From an uncultured Clostridia bacterium (GTDB lineage Bacteria; Bacillota; Clostridia; Peptostreptococcales; Anaerovoracaceae), in assembly GCA_934256595.1 (NCBI GenBank), contig CAKQOW010000013.1, forward strand, positions 1-46,097: 46,097 nt of DNA. The letters run 5' to 3'. The notes under the pieces are model-generated. The model saw only the letters and a program-made list of their open reading frames with translations. It did no database searches and had not been told where the DNA came from. Each line of letters begins with the position of its first letter. Position 1 is the first letter of the stretch. This document shows, piece after piece, positions 26,021 to 33,282 of this stretch. Position numbers and translations under genes: made by a program.

Positions 26021-27079
26021 ATGGCAGTTTCAAATACAGAGAAAGACAAAGCTTTAGATGCCGCATTGCTGCAGATTCAGAAGCAGTTCGGCAAGGGAGC
26101 GATTATGAAGCTTGGAGATGACAATGCCCTTACAGACATACAGGCGATATCGACAGGCTCTATTACACTTGACGTTGCAACAGGCATAGGTGGAGTTCCA
26201 AGAGGCAGGATTATAGAGATATACGGACCTGAGTCCTCAGGTAAGACAACGCTTACGCTTCATATCATAGCCGAGGCCCAGAAGACAGGCGGCAAGGCTG
26301 CATTCATAGATGCGGAGCATGCTCTTGACCCTGAATATGCCAAGCATTTAGGCGTTGACATCAATGAGCTTCTGGTTTCACAGCCGGATACAGGCGAACA
26401 GGCTCTTGAGATATGCGAGATGCTTGTCAGAAGCGGCGCCCTCGATGTTATAGTTATAGACTCGGTTGCAGCTCTTGTACCGAAGGCTGAGATACAGGGC
26501 GAGATGGGTGATTCTCATGTGGGACTTCAGGCAAGACTGATGTCGCAGGCTCTGAGGAAGCTTGCAGGAGCTATTAACAAATCCAAGACAGCCGTTATAT
26601 TTATCAATCAGCTCAGAGAGAAAGTCGGCGTGATGTTCGGCAATCCCGAAACCACCACAGGCGGCAGAGCGCTCAAATTCTACTCGACAATGAGAATGGA
26701 CGTCAGAAGAATAGAGAGCATCAAATCAGGAGACTCTGTTCTCGGCAACAGAACCAGAGTCAAGATTGTCAAGAACAAGGTTGCGCCTCCGTTCAAACAG
26801 GCTGAGTTTGATATTATGTACGGAGAGGGAATTTCCAAGGCAGGAGATATTCTTGACTGCGCAGTCGAAAACGGCGTAGTTGAGAAAGCAGGCTCCTGGT
26901 ACAGCTTTGACGGTGAGAGAATCGGTCAGGGCAGAGAGAATGTCAAGACATATCTGCAGTCAAATCCTGATATTATGGACAGGATAGAGGGACTTATCCT
27001 TGATACACTGAGACCTGTTGAGGCGGTGCCTGCAGAGGAAGCTCTGGTTGTCGATGAGGACGGAGTTATTATAGAATAA
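26021..27079 (+). CDS. recA: Recombinase RecA
   Basis: RecA forms filaments on single-stranded DNA, exchanges strands and stimulates LexA self-cleavage. The 352-residue length is normal. Walker A GPESSGKT is at 69-76, Walker B is at VIVIDSVAAL, and the L2 loop region is GVMFGNPETTTGG. ATG 26021 follows GGAGG; an upstream in-frame extension has no ribosome site. The C-terminus is acidic as usual. Regulation is by the promoter and LexA box upstream. Confidence 0.98.
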   Translation: MAVSNTEKDKALDAALLQIQKQFGKGAIMKLGDDNALTDIQAISTGSITLDVATGIGGVPRGRIIEIYGPESSGKTTLTLHIIAEAQKTGGKAAFIDAEHALDPEYAKHLGVDINELLVSQPDTGEQALEICEMLVRSGALDVIVIDSVAALVPKAEIQGEMGDSHVGLQARLMSQALRKLAGAINKSKTAVIFINQLREKVGVMFGNPETTTGGRALKFYSTMRMDVRRIESIKSGDSVLGNRTRVKIVKNKVAPPFKQAEFDIMYGEGISKAGDILDCAVENGVVEKAGSWYSFDGERIGQGRENVKTYLQSNPDIMDRIEGLILDTLRPVEAVPAEEALVVDEDGVIIE

Positions 27080-27112
27080 TATATTTAAACATCACAATTA
27101 AGGAGCAGTATT

Positions 27113-28654
27113 TTGAGCAGGAGAGTTTTAGCAGTTATTTTATCAGCAGTATTGATAATGACGATGATACCGTTTGTTTCTCATGCGTCATCAACTTCCA
27201 AGAGCCCCTTTATATCAGGCACATATACCCACAGTGACATTGCTGACGGCCTCAATATTCATCACGGAGTGGACGTGTCAGAGCATCAGGGCAAAATCAA
27301 CTGGAAAAAAGCCAAAAAAGACGGCGTTGAATATGCGATAATCAGAGTGGGATGCAGGCGACTTGAGTCAGGTAAATTCAAAGAGGATGACTGGTTTTAT
27401 CAGAATATGGAGGGTGCGCTTGCGGCAGGATTTAAAGTAGGAGTATATTTCTATTCGGGAGCTATCAGCCAGAAGGAGGCTGTTGAAGAAGCAGACTATG
27501 TGTTAAGCCGTATAGCAGGCTACAATGTTGAGCTTCCCGTGTTCTTTGACATAGAGTATCATACGGGCGCAAGAATTACAAAAGCTCTCAAAAACAAAAG
27601 AGGTAAAGCTACAAACATATGTATAGCTTTTATGGACAGAATTAAAGAGGCAGGCTATACACCTATGGTATATACATACCGTAATCTCATGAACTATTAT
27701 TTGTATCCGGAAAAATTCGTATCTGGAGGATACGGCATTTGGATAGCGGATTACAATACAAAGTCTAAATTTGCATATCCTCATGTTTCATGGCAGTACA
27801 CAAGCTCAGGCAAGGTAAACGGTATACCTGGCAGAGCAGACTGCAACTTCTGGTATGATGACGGTACATACTTCGGAGATACTCCTGCACCAGACCCGAC
27901 GCCGACACCGGAACCGGAACCAACACCGACACCTGATCCTGCACCGGTTCCTTCGTTAGCCAAGGTCACAGGAGCTTCACAAAAGAGCCGTACAGTATCC
28001 TCGGTTACAATTAAATGGAACAAGGTGCCGGATGCTGACGGATATTATATCTACAGAGCAGACTCCTATGGCGGAAGCTACAGCAGGATAGGCAGCACGG
28101 ACAGTACCGAATATACAAACGAGAGTCTGACACAGGGCAGAGAATATTATTACAGAGTATGCGCATACAAAGACGGCAAAAGAGGCAGCAAATCATCAAA
28201 GCTTGCCGCTGCAGCACTGCCCAAGTATGACAGATACGGCAAAACAACCGAAAGCGATATACGCATGAGAAGCCATGCGGGCACATCATATTCTGTAATT
28301 ACTGCGCTCCCAAAGAACAGGACAGTTACAATACTTGCAAGCACTAGAGACAGCGCAGGTGACGTCTGGTACAAGGTGAGATATACAAACGGCAGTCATA
28401 AGTACAGCGGGTATATGATTGGCGAGTATTTTAAAATCACCAAAAAAGGTACAACTGCGGAAGTAATTAATATGAGGCAATCTCCGGGAACGGCAGGTAA
28501 GCTTATATCCACGGTGCCTAAGGGCAGGAGGCTGACAATTTATGCTGAAAAGAAAGTGAATGGAGAAAGCTGGTACAAGGTAAAATTAAAGGTTGCAGGC
28601 AAGACAGAAACAGGCTGGATTACAGGTACATATGTTAAGGCAGAGAATATTTAG
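27113..28654 (+). CDS. Secreted GH25 lysozyme with fibronectin-III and two SH3-like domains
   Basis: This 513-residue exported muramidase has a signal peptide at about 1-26 (SHA). The GH25 domain at 48-255 contains DVSEHQG (D54) and the catalytic DxE pair D146 and E148, then SWQY. A Pro-Thr-Glu spacer follows at about 262-282 (repeated P-T-P), then a fibronectin-III-like domain (285-370) and two bacterial SH3-like domains (about 375-440 and 445-510, each with M-R-x-S/H-x-G-T). The start is TTG, 8 bases from AAGGAG. It lies 33 bases after recA, perhaps by readthrough, and ends in a terminator. It likely trims the producer's own wall. Confidence 0.9.
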   Translation: MSRRVLAVILSAVLIMTMIPFVSHASSTSKSPFISGTYTHSDIADGLNIHHGVDVSEHQGKINWKKAKKDGVEYAIIRVGCRRLESGKFKEDDWFYQNMEGALAAGFKVGVYFYSGAISQKEAVEEADYVLSRIAGYNVELPVFFDIEYHTGARITKALKNKRGKATNICIAFMDRIKEAGYTPMVYTYRNLMNYYLYPEKFVSGGYGIWIADYNTKSKFAYPHVSWQYTSSGKVNGIPGRADCNFWYDDGTYFGDTPAPDPTPTPEPEPTPTPDPAPVPSLAKVTGASQKSRTVSSVTIKWNKVPDADGYYIYRADSYGGSYSRIGSTDSTEYTNESLTQGREYYYRVCAYKDGKRGSKSSKLAAAALPKYDRYGKTTESDIRMRSHAGTSYSVITALPKNRTVTILASTRDSAGDVWYKVRYTNGSHKYSGYMIGEYFKITKKGTTAEVINMRQSPGTAGKLISTVPKGRRLTIYAEKKVNGESWYKVKLKVAGKTETGWITGTYVKAENI

Positions 28655-28665
28655 GAAACTATGCG

Positions 28666-28695
28666 GCAGAGGTGAAATTCATCTCTGCTGTTTTT
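28666..28695 (+). terminator. Intrinsic terminator after the lysozyme
   Basis: A 10-bp stem (28666-28675 with 28679-28688, one wobble), a short loop and TTTTT. Confidence 0.8.
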
Positions 28696-28705
28696 CCAAA
28701 GGGTA

Positions 28706-28734
28706 TTGCTATTAAATGGTCTTTGTTGTATAAT
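28706..28734 (+). promoter_or_regulatory. Promoter for tRNA-Pro
   Basis: TTGCTA at 28706-28711, a 17-base spacer and TATAAT at 28729-28734, 18 bases before the tRNA 5' end. Confidence 0.75.
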
Positions 28735-28752
28735 CTAGTTTGTTAAAGTTAT

Positions 28753-28829
28753 CGAGGCATAGCTCAGTTTGGCAGAGCGTTGCGTTCGGGACGCAAAGGC
28801 CACAGGTTCGAATCCTGCTGCCTCGACCA
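28753..28829 (+). tRNA. tRNA-Pro (anticodon CGG)
   Basis: A 77-base cloverleaf with encoded CCA (28827-28829). The acceptor stem CGAGGCA pairs with TGCCTCG. The D stem is GCTC/GAGC, the anticodon stem TTGCG/CGCAA around the loop TTCGGGA, and the T loop TTCGAAT. The anticodon CGG reads CCG codons, and G37 and the C1-G72 pair fit tRNA-Pro. The outermost T-stem pair is A-C, a mismatch. It is transcribed alone between a promoter and a terminator. Confidence 0.93.
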
Positions 28830-28835
28830 ATGTCA

Positions 28836-28880
28836 AACCGCTTGAAAACATTGATACATCAGCGTTAACAGCGGTTTTTT
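28836..28880 (+). terminator. Intrinsic terminator after tRNA-Pro
   Basis: AACCGCT (28836-28842) pairs with AGCGGTT (28870-28876) across a long loop, followed by six T. Confidence 0.7.
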
Positions 28881-28941
28881 GTTTTGAAATATATATTACT
28901 CATCTATATAATAAGATATTATTTTTTATGGGGTGAAGAAA

Positions 28942-29856
28942 ATGAAAAACAAAAATCGTGGCTTTACGATCATAGAACTTTTGATTGTGGTAGCGATTAT
29001 TTCAATTCTTGCATCAATAGGCATTCCGGTCTTTTCAAATTCACTGGAAAAGAGCAGAGAAAGCGTTGATATTGCAAATGTACGCGCGGCTTATGCGGAG
29101 GTGATGACATCTGCAAATTTGGGTGAAGTCGCAACAGTGAAGATCGTACATTTAAACCAGAAAAAAGACGGATGGCAGTCTATGGATCCGGTGAACATCG
29201 GAGGTATAATCCATTACAAAAATCAGGGCGATACGGATAACTGGAAGGGAAATCCTGTTGCAGGCGGAATCTGTGAAGTTTCATATAACGAGAGCTGCGG
29301 CGCAGTGTTTACATGGAGCAGCAAAACAGATTCGTCAGTGCCAGAATATCCGTTTGACACCGGAATAACTGCGGCGCAGTTTTTCTCTCTGCTTTATGAT
29401 ACTGACTTCTGGAAGAATGACATCTTCAATAAGAACCCTAATTTTGAATTTGATTCACGTTGCCCTGATTCCAAATATATTCCGTCCATCGAAGATCAGA
29501 TTAAAAAACAGAACAACCGGCTTCTTCAGCAGCCGGGATGCACATGGGCATATCTGGGAAGCGGAGATGGAGATAAGGCAGCAAACAGATATCTTTTCTG
29601 GACATCTCTTGATACAGATAAGGTTGGAGCCGGTAAGAAAATCCCTGTGCTTATCCAGACCGGCGACGGAAAATACTACGTTTCCGAGACCACGACAGGC
29701 AAGCGGACAACAAACAAAGGAAAATCATATGTTGCAGTCTCAGACCACCTTTATAACAGTTCTCAGTATGAAAAGGTTTTGGATAACGGCATTCAGTACA
29801 ATTCTCTGACAGAGGCCTATGATGCATATCTTAAAGCTCTGGATAAATATAACTAA
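28942..29856 (+). CDS. Type IV pilin-like protein with prepilin cleavage/methylation motif
   Basis: This 304-residue exported protein has a class III signal. A short basic leader (MKNKNRG) precedes the cleavage site G/F-T-I-I-E-L-L-I-V with the conserved Glu at +5, then a hydrophobic helix to about residue 30. The mature domain is large (about 275 residues), with four cysteines, and ends Y-D-A-Y-L-K-A-L-D-K-Y-N. ATG 28942 has GGGGTG seven bases ahead; an in-frame GTG at 28933 has no ribosome site. No prepilin peptidase, assembly ATPase or platform gene is nearby, so any pilus machinery is elsewhere. It may be a minor pilin or a pseudopilin of a secretion or DNA-uptake apparatus. Confidence 0.82.
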   Translation: MKNKNRGFTIIELLIVVAIISILASIGIPVFSNSLEKSRESVDIANVRAAYAEVMTSANLGEVATVKIVHLNQKKDGWQSMDPVNIGGIIHYKNQGDTDNWKGNPVAGGICEVSYNESCGAVFTWSSKTDSSVPEYPFDTGITAAQFFSLLYDTDFWKNDIFNKNPNFEFDSRCPDSKYIPSIEDQIKKQNNRLLQQPGCTWAYLGSGDGDKAANRYLFWTSLDTDKVGAGKKIPVLIQTGDGKYYVSETTTGKRTTNKGKSYVAVSDHLYNSSQYEKVLDNGIQYNSLTEAYDAYLKALDKYN

Positions 29857-29868
29857 AGGAGACCAGCT

Positions 29869-30387
29869 ATGCCTGAAAACACAAATATAAAAAAGGGGAG
29901 CATTACAGGCATTATACTGATATTGCTGATTTTGTTTTCATCATCAACATGCTATGCACATACGGAAATATCAGACGAGGGATATCCTATACTGAATGAA
30001 ACAGAATCCGCACTTGCACAAAAGGTTATGTCCCTTGAACTTTCTGTAAGAACTGTAAAGACACACAACAAGAATATCAAGGTGATTGTCAATCAGACTG
30101 ATGAACTGAAGGAGCTTGTGAAGGAGGCCGAAAAGGCAGGCTACTGGATTTACTATAAATACTGCAGGTCAGTAAGAAAATCCTCAAAGTATATAACATG
30201 GCGTACAATACCGGAAACAACATATATTAATACAGAGGGTATTGCCGGAAAAAGGTATTACTACAAGGTGAGAGTTATTCTTTATGGAAAGCTCTACGGT
30301 GATTCTTCATCTGTTTCGTTTCTTAACCTGGCAGAAAGCGAATTAAAGCAATGCAGATATGGCGTCAGAATATGGACAAAAAACTGA
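29869..30387 (+). CDS. Small secreted protein with a fibronectin-III-like domain
   Basis: This 172-residue protein has a hydrophobic signal (about 12-28) ending C-Y-A. The Cys at the site could suggest a lipoprotein, but the lipobox is poor. Residues about 60-155 look like a fibronectin-III-like domain (GYWIYYKYC ... YYYKVRVILYG), similar in type to those of the M14 peptidase and the lysozyme in this window. It lies 12 bases after the pilin gene with GGAG ahead, so the two are one unit. The role is unknown; it may bind or cap the pilin outside the cell. Confidence 0.65.
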   Translation: MPENTNIKKGSITGIILILLILFSSSTCYAHTEISDEGYPILNETESALAQKVMSLELSVRTVKTHNKNIKVIVNQTDELKELVKEAEKAGYWIYYKYCRSVRKSSKYITWRTIPETTYINTEGIAGKRYYYKVRVILYGKLYGDSSSVSFLNLAESELKQCRYGVRIWTKN

Positions 30388-30445
30388 TTTTTTCTTAATA
30401 AATTAAAAGAAATACAAACTATTAAAAAATTATTAAAAAATCATC

Positions 30446-30475
30446 AGAAACCCTTTGACATCAGGGGTTTCTTTT
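30446..30475 (+). terminator. Terminator after the pilin operon, overlapping the rplU promoter
   Basis: An 8-bp stem (30446-30453 with 30465-30472) has an 11-base loop that contains the -35 of the next promoter. CTTTTGTT follows. Confidence 0.65.
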
Positions 30476-30483
30476 GTTATAAT
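30455..30483 (+). promoter_or_regulatory. Consensus promoter for rplU-rpmA-obgE
   Basis: Perfect TTGACA (30455-30460), a 17-base spacer and perfect TATAAT (30478-30483). Strong expression fits ribosomal protein genes. Confidence 0.92.
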
Positions 30484-30489
30484 GACTGA

Positions 30490-30568
30490 GTATGCAAGCC
30501 GCACGGAACAGGCTTTAAAAGCTTAGGCTGCCTTAACACGGCGAGACTGGATAGAGGAGGTAATATTT
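30490..30568 (+). ncRNA. 5' leader of rplU, candidate L21 leader element
   Basis: About 79 bases lie between the expected start and the ATG, with complementary GCAAGCC/GGCTGC and GCCG/CGGC blocks. Many Firmicutes have a structured L21 leader here that allows feedback by the ribosomal protein. The position fits, but I cannot confirm the consensus by eye. Confidence 0.4.
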
Positions 30569-31087
30569 ATGTATGCAGTAATTAAGACTGGCGGGAAGCA
30601 GTACAGAGTGCAGGAAGGTGATGTTATCACTATCGAAAAACTCAACGCTAACGTTGGTGACAAAGTTGAATTTGATGAGGTTTTAGTACTTGGTGAAGGT
30701 GCTGATATCAGGGTGGGAACTCCTTTCCTTGATGGAGTTAAAGTTTTCGGTACAGTAACAGAAAACGGCAAAGGCAAGAAAGTTATAATCTTCAAGTACA
30801 AGAGCAAGAAAGACTACAGAAAGAAACAGGGACACAGACAGCCGTACACTATGGTTGAAATCACAGGCCTTGGCACAGACAAGCCTGCTAAAGCAGCCCC
30901 TAAGGCAGAAGCTGCTCCTGCAGCAGAAGCTACAGAAACTGTAACTGAAGCTAAGAAACCTGCAAAATCATTAAAATCAATGAAAAAAGCAGAGTTAATC
31001 GAGTTTGCTAAAGAAAACGGCATAGAACTTGATGAAAAAGCAACTAACGCTATTATGATTGAAACAATCGAAGCAGCACTTAAATAG
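30569..31087 (+). CDS. rplU: 50S ribosomal protein L21 with a long C-terminal extension
   Basis: L21 binds 23S rRNA. Residues 1-102 are a normal L21 (MYAVIKTGGKQYRV, GKKVIIFKYKSKKDYRKKQGHRQ in two blocks, T-M-V-E-I). The usual protein ends there. Here a 30-residue Ala/Pro/Glu/Lys linker (103-134) and a 38-residue helical segment follow (135-172, S-M-K-K-A-E-L-I-E-F-A-K-E-N-G-I-E-L-D). This resembles small SAP/HeH-type helix-loop-helix modules that bind nucleic acid. GAGGAGG precedes the ATG. It is first in the rplU-rpmA-obgE unit. Confidence 0.97.
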   Translation: MYAVIKTGGKQYRVQEGDVITIEKLNANVGDKVEFDEVLVLGEGADIRVGTPFLDGVKVFGTVTENGKGKKVIIFKYKSKKDYRKKQGHRQPYTMVEITGLGTDKPAKAAPKAEAAPAAEATETVTEAKKPAKSLKSMKKAELIEFAKENGIELDEKATNAIMIETIEAALK

Positions 31088-31111
31088 ATTTAGAGCAAGG
31101 AGGTAAAATCC

Positions 31112-31372
31112 ATGGCAAGTAAAAAAGGTGTAGGAAGTTCCAAGAACGGTAGAGACAGTGAGTCGAAACGTTTAGGAGTTAAAAGAGGAGACGGTCAGTA
31201 TGTAACTGCCGGCAGCATTTTAGTTAGACAGAGAGGAACTAAGTTCCACCCTGGCAACAATGTAGGAAAAGGCGGAGATGACACTTTATTCGCAATGATC
31301 GATGGAGCTGTTAAGTTCGAAAGATACGACAAAAAAAGAAAACAGGTAAGTGTATATCCAAAAGAAGCCTAA
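31112..31372 (+). CDS. rpmA: 50S ribosomal protein L27, without N-terminal extension
   Basis: L27 reaches the peptidyl transferase centre with its N-terminus. The 86 residues begin MASKKGVGSSKNGRDSESKR, directly at the mature sequence. Most Firmicutes carry about nine extra residues ending in a hydrophobic FF before this, removed by the Prp protease encoded between L21 and L27. Here no in-frame extension exists and no prp gene lies between. AAGGAGG is 7 bases before ATG. Confidence 0.98.
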   Translation: MASKKGVGSSKNGRDSESKRLGVKRGDGQYVTAGSILVRQRGTKFHPGNNVGKGGDDTLFAMIDGAVKFERYDKKRKQVSVYPKEA

Positions 31373-31382
31373 TCAGCTATTT

Positions 31383-31413
31383 AACCCCTATCCGAAAACG
31401 ATGGGGGTTTTTT
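31383..31413 (+). terminator. Terminator between rpmA and obgE
   Basis: A 10-bp stem (31383-31392 with 31400-31409, one wobble) and TTTTTT. No separate obgE promoter is evident in the 23 bases left, so partial readthrough probably sets a lower obgE level. Confidence 0.8.
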
Positions 31414-31436
31414 AACATCCTGAATAAGGAGGAATT

Positions 31437-32735
31437 ATGTTTGTAGACAGAGCGAAAATATTTATAAAATCGGGAAAAGGCGGAGACGGCTGCGTATCTT
31501 TCAGAAGAGAACCTTTCGTTCCCGAGGGCGGTCCTGACGGTGGAGACGGCGGCAGAGGCGGAGACGTCATATTTCAGGCGGATTTAAGTCTCAGAACCCT
31601 GATGGATTTCAGATTTAAACGCAAATATGAAGCCGAAAACGGACAGAACGGCATGAAAAAAAAGAGATACGGCAAGTCCGGAGAAAACCTTGTAATCAAA
31701 GTACCTGTAGGCACTATGGTAATAGACGAGGAAACAGGAATGCTTATGGCAGACCTTGTCGAAAACGGACAGTCATTTATTGCGGCAAAAGGCGGCAAGG
31801 GCGGCAAGGGCAACGTACACTATACAACCAGTACAAGACAGGCGCCTAACTTTGCAGAAGCGGGAGGCACTGCAAAGGAGAGAAATGTAATACTTGAAAT
31901 GAAGCTTATCGCTGATGTTGGACTTGTAGGATTTCCGAATGTGGGCAAATCCACAATTCTTTCGGTCAGCACCAGCGCCAAACCGAAGATTGCAAACTAT
32001 CATTTCACAACCATTGACCCTAACCTTGGCATAGTGCAGCTTTCAAACACCAGCTTCTGCATGGCGGATATAGCGGGCATTATCGAGGGCGCATCTAAAG
32101 GTCTGGGACTCGGCTTCAAGTTCCTCAAACACATAGAGAGAACCAAGGTGCTGATTCATGTTGTAGACGTATCGGGCTGTGAGGGCAGAGATCCCATAGA
32201 GGACTTTGACAAAATAAATGAGGAACTCAGGTCATATGACGAAAGACTTATGAAAAAGCCTCAGATTGTAGCTGCCAACAAGATAGACATCATATCAGAG
32301 GACGACTCTGCCTATATTAAATTCAGGGAATACGTAGAAGGCAAGGGCTACAAGGTATTTCCGGTGTCTGCTCCTATCAATATGGGAGTAAAAGAGCTTC
32401 TTGAGGAGGCTGCAAAGCTTCTGGCAGAGGTAGAGTTAAACGGAGAGGCTGAGCCTATCGAATACGAAATGTTTGACTTTGAAACCGAAAACAAAGACCC
32501 TGAATACAGAAAAATCAAAGGCTATTATGACGAAAAGGACGGAGTTTATGTGCTTGAGGGCAAACAGCTCGAAAAAATATTCAACTCCACCAACTTTGAG
32601 GACTTCGGCTCACTCAGATATCTGTACAGATATATCGAAAAACAGGGCGGAATGGATATCCTTATAGATTTAGGACTTGAAGAAGGCGATACAGTTAGAA
32701 TAAAAGACTTTGAATTTGAATATTATGAAGACTAG
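31437..32735 (+). CDS. obgE: Obg family GTPase
   Basis: Obg is an essential GTPase in 50S ribosome assembly and stress response. The 432 residues have the glycine-rich Obg fold (1-158, GGPDGGDGGRGGD), the G domain with G1 GFPNVGKST (about 165), G2 in HFTTIDPN, G3 DIAGII and G4 NKID, and a C-terminal OCT domain (about 345-425). Length is normal. AAGGAGG is 5 bases before ATG. Confidence 0.97.
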   Translation: MFVDRAKIFIKSGKGGDGCVSFRREPFVPEGGPDGGDGGRGGDVIFQADLSLRTLMDFRFKRKYEAENGQNGMKKKRYGKSGENLVIKVPVGTMVIDEETGMLMADLVENGQSFIAAKGGKGGKGNVHYTTSTRQAPNFAEAGGTAKERNVILEMKLIADVGLVGFPNVGKSTILSVSTSAKPKIANYHFTTIDPNLGIVQLSNTSFCMADIAGIIEGASKGLGLGFKFLKHIERTKVLIHVVDVSGCEGRDPIEDFDKINEELRSYDERLMKKPQIVAANKIDIISEDDSAYIKFREYVEGKGYKVFPVSAPINMGVKELLEEAAKLLAEVELNGEAEPIEYEMFDFETENKDPEYRKIKGYYDEKDGVYVLEGKQLEKIFNSTNFEDFGSLRYLYRYIEKQGGMDILIDLGLEEGDTVRIKDFEFEYYED

Positions 32736-32766
32736 AGAATGTATTATACATTCTCTAATTTTTTTA
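32734..32766 (+). terminator. Terminator overlapping the obgE stop codon
   Basis: A perfect 10-bp stem (32734-32743 with 32747-32756), a 3-base loop, AA and seven T. The 5' arm includes the last two bases of the obgE TAG. Confidence 0.85.
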
Positions 32767-32780
32767 CGGGAGATATTCAT

Positions 32781-32957
32781 ATGAAAAAAGTCATAATAAT
32801 TCAGATAATACTTTCGCTGATATTTACAGCCGTCTTTGCGGTGGGAAGCGGCAGAGGGTATCTTGACAGCGTGATACCTGCAATGGAGCATGATAACAGC
32901 ATTACAGACATTGCGGACGCAGCGGTGGAAACTATGAGAAACATAGGAGTCAGATAG
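32781..32957 (+). CDS. Tiny exported or membrane peptide, unknown
   Basis: This 58-residue protein has a basic start, a hydrophobic segment (residues 4-20) with a possible signal cleavage after A-V-F-A, and a short polar tail (S-G-R-G-Y-L-D to V-R). ATG 32781 has CGGGAGA ahead; an upstream in-frame ATG at 32739 lies inside the terminator hairpin. No family is recognised. Confidence 0.5.
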   Translation: MKKVIIIQIILSLIFTAVFAVGSGRGYLDSVIPAMEHDNSITDIADAAVETMRNIGVR

Positions 32958-33017
32958 AAATTGTTGATTAAAGATAAAAGAATATATATTTTTTTATTAA
33001 ATTAAACAAAAAAACTG

Positions 33018-33046
33018 TTGACATACAAAAAAGACGGTGCTATAAT
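33018..33046 (+). promoter_or_regulatory. Consensus promoter for the lysine operon
   Basis: Perfect TTGACA (33018-33023), a 17-base spacer and perfect TATAAT (33041-33046). Transcription would start near 33053, giving a leader of about 230 bases before ddh. Confidence 0.92.
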
Positions 33047-33080
33047 CTAGCCATAGAAAAACGAAAGGAACAGATTTAAA

Positions 33081-33134
33081 ATGATGAACTTTGCTATTAC
33101 ATCAGCTTTCATAAAAAAACAGGTTAAACGATAG
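33081..33134 (+). CDS. Leader peptide of the lysine operon
   Basis: A 17-codon reading frame, MMNFAITSAFIKKQVKR, with GAAAGGAA upstream and TAG at 33132-33134. Its second half is rich in Lys and Arg (K12, K13, K16, R17). It lies between a strong promoter and an attenuator-like hairpin, ahead of lysine genes, and its stop is two bases before the first downstream hairpin. This suggests a ribosome-sensed leader as in amino-acid operons. Translation is not proven. Confidence 0.55.
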   Translation: MMNFAITSAFIKKQVKR

Positions 33135-33136
33135 TA

Positions 33137-33250
33137 CGTCTGCTTATGAATATTTTTTCATGGGGAGACGATGTTGGTTTTCCTGTGAGATGAATGTAAA
33201 GCAATTTGTTTTATAACCGTCTTGGGAAAACCCAGGGCGGTATTTTATTT
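33137..33250 (+). promoter_or_regulatory. Attenuator-like leader of the lysine operon
   Basis: A first hairpin pairs CGTCT (33137-33141) with AGACG (33166-33170), with an inner ATGAA/TTCAT stem. A terminator pairs 33216-33226 with 33231-33241 (11 bp, two wobbles, loop AAAA), followed by ATTTTATTT. GGTTTTCC (33176-33183) is exactly complementary to GGAAAACC (33225-33232), which spans the terminator loop and the top of its stem, so the two structures exclude each other. It does not look like a lysine riboswitch or T-box. The trigger is inferred to be lysine supply, sensed through the leader peptide. Confidence 0.6.
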
Positions 33251-33282
33251 AGTTAGAAACACTTAAACAGGAGGTAATAAAT

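Noticed and set aside
27893..27950. Short DNA repeat (CCGACACC-type) as a CRISPR or mobile repeat
   Set aside because: It codes for the Pro-Thr-Glu spacer of the lysozyme and is only a low-complexity linker.
28753..30387. Integrated element with tRNA-Pro as attachment site
   Set aside because: No integrase gene and no repeat of the tRNA 3' end were found downstream as far as rplU.
33053..33282. Lysine riboswitch or T-box ahead of ddh
   Set aside because: The leader is short, I see no T-box sequence (TGG-N-ACCGCG) and none of the conserved L box blocks.
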